This document shows, one piece after another, positions 31,049 to 35,496 of a DNA stretch of 35,496 nt; position 1 is the stretch's first letter, and each line of letters starts with the position of its first letter. This stretch comes from CALBPI01 sp039814545. Its GTDB lineage: Bacteria; Pseudomonadota; Gammaproteobacteria; Steroidobacterales; Woeseiaceae. The notes under the pieces were generated by a model. That model saw only the letters and a program-made list of their open reading frames with translations, did no database searches and was not told the DNA's origin. A program made the position numbers and the translations under genes. The stretch lies in assembly GCA_039814545.1 (NCBI GenBank), contig JBCCBB010000022.1:1-35496 (forward strand), in the 5' to 3' direction.

Positions 31049-32425
31049 CTATTTCTTTTTGACGGGCCGCTCCCAGCCCTCGACGGTGCGCTGACGTGCG
31101 CGCTCGAGAGTCAGGGCGTCAGCCGCTGCTGGTTTTGAAATGGTCGAGCCCGCGCCGATGGTGGCGCCGCGTCCGATCTCAACGGGTGCGACAAGCTCGA
31201 CGCCCGAGCCAATGAATGCGTCGTCGCCAATGATGGTTTGGTGCTTGTTGGCGCCGTCGTAGTTACAGGTGATGGTGCCAGCGCCGACGTTGACGCGCGC
31301 GCCCAGAACCGAGTCACCGACGTAACTCAAGTGGTTCACCTTACTGCCTTCACCGATAACGCTCTTCTTGACCTCAACGAAGTTGCCGGCCTTACTGCCG
31401 TCGCGGAAATCTGCGCCCGGTCGGAGCCGTGCAAAGGGCCCCAGGTTGCAGCGCGCACCGACGCGGCTGTCTTCAATGTAGGTATTGGCGAACAGCGTCG
31501 TGCCTGAGCCGACCTCTGCGTTGATCAGCACGCAGTTGGGGCCGACGACACTACCCGCGCCTAGACTCACTTCGCCCTCAAGCACCACATTCACATCGAT
31601 GAAAACGTCTTCGGCAACCGTCACCGTGCCGCGAATGTCCACGCGTGCCGGATCGGCGACGCGTGCGCCGTCGCGCATCAGTGCTTCTACGGCGCGTCGC
31701 TGCCAGGCGCGCTCAGCCTGTGCGAGGTGCACGCGGTCATTAATGCCCATGACCTCTTCGGCATCGGCACCAAGTGTTGCCGATACGGGCGTGCCGTCGT
31801 CGGCAGCCAGGCCAATGACATCGGTCAGGTAGTACTCACCCTGCGCGTTGTTCGGCATCACGCGCTCGAGCCAGCCCGCGAGTTGCGCGGACGGCAATAC
31901 AAAAACGCCCGTGTTGATTTCATCGATCTCGAGTTGCTCGGGCGTGGCATCTTTGTGCTCGACGATGGCCCGCACGCCACCCGCAGGATCCCGCACGATG
32001 CGACCGTATCCCGTAGGGTCGTCAACACGAACCGAGAGGACGCCCACGCCGTCGGCGGGCGTGCTGTCGAGCAGGGTCTGCAAGGTGTGCGTCTGCAGCA
32101 ACGGGACGTCACCAAGCAGCACAAGAACGCGCCCTGCATCCGAGAGCGCTGGCAGGGCCTGCTGGACCGCGTGCCCTGTGCCGTTTTGTTCGGCTTGTTC
32201 GGCCCATGCGAGGTCTCGCGCCGACATCGCCTCGCGGACGGTGTCGCCGCCGTGTCCATAGACAACAACCGTGCGCTCGGGTGACAGCGTGGCCGCGGTG
32301 TCGAGCACGTGCGCGAGCAGCGGGCGACTGGCCAGTGGCTGCAGCACTTTGGGCAGGGTCGAACGCATGCGTTTGCCCTGGCCGGCGGCGAGCACGACGA
32401 TCTGCAGCGAAGTGTCGGTGGTCAT
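31049..32425 (-). CDS. glmU: Bifunctional GlmU (GlcN-1-P acetyltransferase / GlcNAc-1-P uridylyltransferase)
   Basis: GlmU acetylates glucosamine 1-phosphate and then couples it to UTP, giving UDP-GlcNAc for peptidoglycan and LPS. The 458 residues match the family. The N-terminal uridylyltransferase domain begins LAAGQGKRMRSTLPK (12-26). The C-terminal left-handed beta-helix starts near 250 with hexapeptide repeats; the acetyltransferase site is in VNHLSYVGDSVLGARVNVGAGTITCNYDGANKH, including the catalytic histidine of NHLSYVGD. The ATG has no Shine-Dalgarno; instead TAGAAT lies six bases upstream on the minus strand, which would place transcription start at the ATG itself. It is divergent from a lipoprotein gene with 62 bases between them. 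Confidence 0.97.
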   Translation of the reverse strand: MTTDTSLQIVVLAAGQGKRMRSTLPKVLQPLASRPLLAHVLDTAATLSPERTVVVYGHGGDTVREAMSARDLAWAEQAEQNGTGHAVQQALPALSDAGRVLVLLGDVPLLQTHTLQTLLDSTPADGVGVLSVRVDDPTGYGRIVRDPAGGVRAIVEHKDATPEQLEIDEINTGVFVLPSAQLAGWLERVMPNNAQGEYYLTDVIGLAADDGTPVSATLGADAEEVMGINDRVHLAQAERAWQRRAVEALMRDGARVADPARVDIRGTVTVAEDVFIDVNVVLEGEVSLGAGSVVGPNCVLINAEVGSGTTLFANTYIEDSRVGARCNLGPFARLRPGADFRDGSKAGNFVEVKKSVIGEGSKVNHLSYVGDSVLGARVNVGAGTITCNYDGANKHQTIIGDDAFIGSGVELVAPVEIGRGATIGAGSTISKPAAADALTLERARQRTVEGWERPVKKK

Positions 32426-32431
32426 CGCAGT

Positions 32432-32437
32432 ATTCTA
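32432..32437 (-). promoter_or_regulatory. Candidate -10 element immediately upstream of glmU
   Basis: On the minus strand TAGAAT (five of six bases of TATAAT) ends 6 bases before the glmU ATG. If used, the transcript would begin at or next to the ATG and be leaderless. No good -35 is found at 16-18 bases, so the call is weak. Confidence 0.3.
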
Positions 32438-32487
32438 ACTCAGCACCTGATTGAAACGTGTGAACGCGGGCACGTACCCTTTGCGAC

Positions 32488-33003
32488 ATGCATCACGAAA
32501 TGGCCCCCTGGCGGCTCGTCCTGGTGATTACCGTTATCGCAGCCATCACGGGCTGTGATCGGCGAATCTACGTTCAGGACGGCGTCACCGACGGTGATCG
32601 CTTCTCCGTACCGCCGTACGCATATGCAAGCGCAGACCCCGTCCTGCAAGCCTGGGTCGCCTATGGCCTTGCCCGTAGTGTCTGTCAGCTAGAGATCGGT
32701 GGTCCCAACCCGGCCCGAAATCAGGCGTTCGAATGCGAGCTGGTAGCCCGCGAGGCGCTGATTGCGCGCTGGCAACAATCTGAAGCCCAGGGCGACCCTT
32801 ATCTGGAGCGTCTGACGGCAACTGTCGCGGCCGGCTACCTCGACGAGTACGTCTGGCACTACCTGCGGCGACGGGAATGGTCGCGCCCGGAGGATCTCGA
32901 CCTTGAGGGCTTTAAAGCCTGGCGCAGCGAATTCTTGCCGCGCCGGCATCGACCCGAAACGCGCATCATCGGTTCCTGGGGTTACGCCGCGACGCTGCCT
33001 TAA
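32488..33003 (+). CDS. Hypothetical lipoprotein
   Basis: A 171-residue protein with a lipoprotein signal: MHHEMAPWRL, a hydrophobic stretch, then AAITGC with the lipid-acceptor Cys23. The mature part is soluble and mainly helical, with two further cysteines (in SVCQLEIGG and AFECELVARE) that could pair. I do not recognise a family. An in-frame ATG at 32500 (MAPWRL) is an alternative start that leaves the signal intact. The aspartate right after the lipid cysteine (Cys-Asp) is the inner-membrane retention signal in enterobacteria. The last 38 bases overlap, tail to tail, the end of the convergent hydrolase gene. Its place between glmU and atpC breaks the usual atp–glm order. Confidence 0.7.
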   Translation: MHHEMAPWRLVLVITVIAAITGCDRRIYVQDGVTDGDRFSVPPYAYASADPVLQAWVAYGLARSVCQLEIGGPNPARNQAFECELVAREALIARWQQSEAQGDPYLERLTATVAAGYLDEYVWHYLRRREWSRPEDLDLEGFKAWRSEFLPRRHRPETRIIGSWGYAATLP

Positions 33004-33706
33004 TACCGACGGTCTCTTCAAGGAAGGCGAGTATGGTGCGCGCGCTGTCTTCGGGCGCAGCCTGCAACAAGAGGTGCGGGCCCTCAAGCGTGGTATGCGT
33101 GACACTGAACAGGCGTGCCAGCAGGCTTGATGAAAAGCGCTGGCGCACCACACGGTCGGCGCGCGCCGTCAACACGAGCACCGGCTGCTTGACGGCGTCC
33201 AGCTCAGGCGTGGCATCCATCGTGACGAGCGCCTGTAATCGGCTCGCCACCGTGGCCTGTCCGATGGGCCGCACGACCTCGACGATACTTCGGATCAACG
33301 CGATATCGGCCACACCGTTAAGGCAGAACATCCGCAAGATTTGTTCATTCATCGCGGGACGCACGAAGCTCGCCAGGCGAAGTTTGTTGGCCAGCGACAA
33401 AACGAGACCGAGCGGCGGTCGTGCAAAAGTTGTGGACAGCACGGCGGCGCGAATGCGGTCCGAGTGATGTGCGAGCAAGTGCAAAGCGATGGGCCCAGAA
33501 AACGACTCGGCAACGAGCACGAGATCACGACCCTCGGGTAACTGCGCGGCAACGTAGTCGACGTACGCCTGCGTATCTGTCAAGTCGGGGTAGGCGATCA
33601 CCTGTGTGTCCACGCCCATGCCTAGTTGCTCGACGAGCGGCGCAAACAACTGCCCCGTACCGTCGAACCCCGGCATCAACACAAGCATGGGTCGCGAATC
33701 AGGCAT
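32966..33706 (-). CDS. Alpha/beta-hydrolase fold protein
   Basis: A 246-residue soluble hydrolase. The catalytic triad can be read: nucleophile Ser68 in AESFSG (a variant of GxSxG with alanine first), Asp185 in TARADRVV and His212 in LEGPHLLLQ. The oxyanion-hole strand is MLVLMPGFDGTGQLF (7-21). The segment FARPPLGLVLSLANKLR (about 95-111) begins the cap. Family assignment beyond esterase/lipase-like or thioesterase-like is not possible by eye. The C-terminal 20 residues (GIKAASRRNPRNR) are basic and lie mostly within the overlap with the opposite-strand lipoprotein gene. No cofactor genes nearby; substrate unknown. Confidence 0.85.
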   Translation of the reverse strand: MPDSRPMLVLMPGFDGTGQLFAPLVEQLGMGVDTQVIAYPDLTDTQAYVDYVAAQLPEGRDLVLVAESFSGPIALHLLAHHSDRIRAAVLSTTFARPPLGLVLSLANKLRLASFVRPAMNEQILRMFCLNGVADIALIRSIVEVVRPIGQATVASRLQALVTMDATPELDAVKQPVLVLTARADRVVRQRFSSSLLARLFSVTHTTLEGPHLLLQAAPEDSARTILAFLEETVGIKAASRRNPRNR

Positions 33707-33767
33707 CGCTTACCTCTGCAAACAGCGCAGCAATCAGGGTAACACCGCGCCGTGCGGCTCGTGCGCC

Positions 33768-34304
33768 TCAACCCTTGAACGGGATCGCCATCACGAAGTC
33801 GCGTTGGCGTTCGTCACCCAGCGTGAAGTCGACGTGGCCGCACACCGTGAAGCCGCGCTTTTCGTAGTAACGAATCGCGCGCGGGTTCTGGTCCCAGACG
33901 GTAAGCCAGAGACGTCGCGCTTCGGTCGCAAGTACCGCCTCTCGCACAGCGTCGAGCAAGCGATCGGCCACGCCCCTGCCGTGCCAGGCGCTGTCGACAT
34001 AGAACCGTTCGAGGAATCGCGTGGGCGCCGTCGTGTCGATGCAGTCTGGGAGCGGCGCTTCGAAAACCAACGCGTAGGCGACGATCTCGCCTTCGTACTC
34101 GCCAACGATCGTGACAGCCGTGGGCTTGGACATACGCGCCGCCATAGACACCGGACCAAACGCCGTGTTGGCGTACTGGTTCATGTTCTCGTCGGTGTTG
34201 TGCGGCGCGAAGGTCTCGCGGAACACGCGTTCCGCGAACTTGGCGACGGGGCCAACGTCGGCGACGTCGGCGTATCGAAAGACGACGGCGTCGGGCGCCG
34301 TCAG
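33768..34304 (-). CDS. GNAT-family N-acetyltransferase, probable CTG start
   Basis: An acetyl-CoA-dependent GNAT protein of 178 residues from the proposed start. The acetyl-CoA loop is in RFYVDSAWHGRGVADRLLDAV (HGRGVA), followed by WLTVWDQNPRAIRYYEKRGFTVCG, the standard motif-B block. The first canonical start, GTG at 34226, would cut off family-like sequence: upstream in frame reads VVFRYADVADVGPVAKFAERV before FRETFAPHNT, matching the usual first strand and helix. No ATG, GTG or TTG lies in frame above that. CTG at 34304 is the best candidate because it overlaps the atpC TGA as CTGA, with AAGGG 6 bases before it. Substrate unknown. Confidence 0.85.
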   Translation of the reverse strand: MTAPDAVVFRYADVADVGPVAKFAERVFRETFAPHNTDENMNQYANTAFGPVSMAARMSKPTAVTIVGEYEGEIVAYALVFEAPLPDCIDTTAPTRFLERFYVDSAWHGRGVADRLLDAVREAVLATEARRLWLTVWDQNPRAIRYYEKRGFTVCGHVDFTLGDERQRDFVMAIPFKG

Positions 34305-34717
34305 CTTCGGCCCTTCATGCGCTGTGCGGCGCGGTGACGCGCTGAAGCTTCTGCGAGCTCCTGCTGTGCACGCTTGAGGTCGGTTTCTTTGGACGCACCT
34401 TCGAGGGCTGCGCGCGCGGCTTCTTCGGCCTCACGAGCGGCCGCTTCGTCGAGCTCGTCGCCACGCAGCGCCGTGTCCGCAAGAACCGTCACCATGTTGG
34501 GCTGCACTTCGATCATGCCGCCCGTGATGTAGAAGAAGCGGTCGCCGTCTTCAGGCGTCTGCACGCGGACTTCACCGGCGTTGAGGCCCGTGAGCAGCGG
34601 CGCGTGCCGCGGCGCAATGCCGATCTCGCCGAGCTGAGCCGGCGCGAACACCATGGCAGCTTCGCCCGAGTAGATCTCGCCTTCGGCGGATACGATGTCG
34701 ACGTGCAGCGTGGGCAT
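34301..34717 (-). CDS. atpC: F1 ATP synthase epsilon subunit
   Basis: Epsilon is the regulatory stalk subunit of the F1 motor and inhibits ATP hydrolysis. The 138 residues are the normal length. The N-terminal beta-sandwich (1-about 85) has LHVDIVSAEGEIYSGEA, GEIGIAPRHAPLLTGL and FFYITGGMIEVQPNMVTVLAD. The C-terminal helical hairpin (about 90-138) is alanine- and glutamate-rich, as expected. The start is 4 bases after the atpD stop, in the usual atpD–atpC order. Its TGA overlaps the proposed CTG start of the GNAT gene, so that gene may be an unusual final cistron of the atp operon. Confidence 0.97.
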   Translation of the reverse strand: MPTLHVDIVSAEGEIYSGEAAMVFAPAQLGEIGIAPRHAPLLTGLNAGEVRVQTPEDGDRFFYITGGMIEVQPNMVTVLADTALRGDELDEAAAREAEEAARAALEGASKETDLKRAQQELAEASARHRAAQRMKGRS

Positions 34718-34721
34718 AGTC

Positions 34722-35496
34722 TTAGTTGCTCATGCCTTTGGCTTTTTCGACGGCCTCTTCGATCGAGCCGACCATGTAGAAGGCCTGCTCGGGGAGGTGG
34801 TCGTAGTCGCCGTCAACGATGCCCTGGAAGCCGCGGATCGTGTCGGCCAGCGACACGTACTTGCCTTCCGCGCCCGTGAACTGCTGCGCCACGAAGAACG
34901 GCTGCGACAGGAAGCGCTGGATCTTACGAGCGCGCGTCACGGTTTGCTTCTGTTCTTCAGAGAGCTCGTCCATACCCAGGATCGCGATGATGTCCTGCAG
35001 CTCTTTGTAGGTCTGGAGTACGGCCTGCACGCCACGCGCGCAGTCGTAGTGTTCCTGGCCGATGATGTTCGGGTCGAGCAGACGCGAGGTCGAGTCGAGC
35101 GGATCAACGGCCGGGTAGATACCGAGCTCGGCAATCTGGCGCGACAGTACGAGCGTTGCATCAAGGTGAGCAAAGGTCGTGGCCGGCGAGGGGTCGGTCA
35201 AATCATCGGCAGGGACGTATACGGCCTGGAACGACGTGATCGAGCCGGTCTTGGTCGAGGTGATGCGCTCCTGGAGCACGCCCATTTCCTCGGCCAGCGT
35301 CGGCTGGTAGCCCACCGCTGAAGGCATACGACCCAGCAGTGCGGATACTTCGGTACCGGCCAGCGTGTAACGGTAGATGTTGTCGATGAACATCAGAACG
35401 TCGCGGCCTTCGTCGCGGAAGTACTCGGCCATGGTCAGGCCCGTCAGTGCGACGCGCAGGCGGTTACCCGGCGGCTCATTCATCTGGCCGTAAACC
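34722..35496 (-). CDS. atpD: F1 ATP synthase beta subunit, C-terminal part (partial)
   Basis: The catalytic beta subunit; the window holds its last 258 codons, and the frame is open to the edge. Sequence enters at VYGQMNEPPGNR and contains the Walker B strand DVLMFIDNIYRYTLAG, LLGRMPSAVGYQPTLA, the AVYVPADDLTDPSPATTFAHLD block, YPAVDPLDSTSR and the DELSEEQKQTV segment with DELSEE. The end DHLPEQAFYMVGSIEEAVEKAKGM is normal. The Walker A P-loop lies outside the window. It is followed by atpC after 4 bases, so the ATP synthase operon runs toward lower coordinates. Confidence 0.97.
   Translation of the reverse strand, partial: VYGQMNEPPGNRLRVALTGLTMAEYFRDEGRDVLMFIDNIYRYTLAGTEVSALLGRMPSAVGYQPTLAEEMGVLQERITSTKTGSITSFQAVYVPADDLTDPSPATTFAHLDATLVLSRQIAELGIYPAVDPLDSTSRLLDPNIIGQEHYDCARGVQAVLQTYKELQDIIAILGMDELSEEQKQTVTRARKIQRFLSQPFFVAQQFTGAEGKYVSLADTIRGFQGIVDGDYDHLPEQAFYMVGSIEEAVEKAKGMSN

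Noticed and set aside
34226..34228. GTG at 34226 as the GNAT start
   Set aside because: It removes the first strand and helix of the GNAT fold, which are clearly encoded upstream in the same frame.

Overview
The window is a stretch of GC-rich chromosome from a gammaproteobacterium. The evidence is gene order: dapF–DUF484–xerC–hslV–hslU–DUF971, then ubiE–ubiJ–ubiB, and at the far end atpD–atpC followed by glmU–glmS. All are classic gammaproteobacterial neighbourhoods. The genus cannot be named from this sequence alone. No rRNA, tRNA, CRISPR array, prophage or intact insertion sequence was recognised.

Layout. 1–7150 (+): housekeeping block: lysine/peptidoglycan precursor synthesis (dapF end), chromosome dimer resolution (xerC), HslVU protease, and ubiquinone synthesis (ubiE, ubiJ, ubiB). 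7157–12880: mixed small genes: a DUF2799 lipoprotein, a cupin, an APC amino-acid permease, a tight minus-strand group VOC–bioY–DUF1801, a hypoxanthine-DNA glycosylase coupled to a UPF0126 membrane protein, and a small DUF6958-like protein. 12961–18218 (+): a Ser/Thr kinase–HDOD fusion, an AbgT-family transporter and an MsbA-related ABC exporter, closed by a perfect hairpin terminator at 18236–18261. 18302–21591 (−): a two-gene secreted operon: a small exported protein translationally coupled to a 903-residue metzincin protease with duplicated beta-rich modules. 21835–24666: a small zincin, an orphan NarL-type histidine kinase, and a convergent response regulator plus PilJ-domain histidine kinase. 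24917–28192: 6-phosphogluconate dehydrogenase, DUF2165 and NTF2-like proteins, and a membrane-anchored protein of unknown function. 28213–29203: a lower-GC scar where two genes, each missing its N-terminal part, meet back to back. 29204–35496: glmS and glmU (−), a lipoprotein (+), an alpha/beta hydrolase, a GNAT acetyltransferase, atpC and atpD (−), interrupting the usual atp–glm adjacency.

The points most worth a second look are: the metzincin operon as a possible undescribed secreted system; the kinase–HDOD fusion whose catalytic loop has lost its lysine; two genes with no canonical start codon (ABC exporter, probable ATT; GNAT, probable CTG overlapping the atpC stop); the truncation junction near 28455; and a cluster of TGCAGCA-type motifs with a perfect 14-bp palindrome upstream of the VOC–bioY operon. 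All functional calls rest on reading motifs and gene order by eye; no database search was run.
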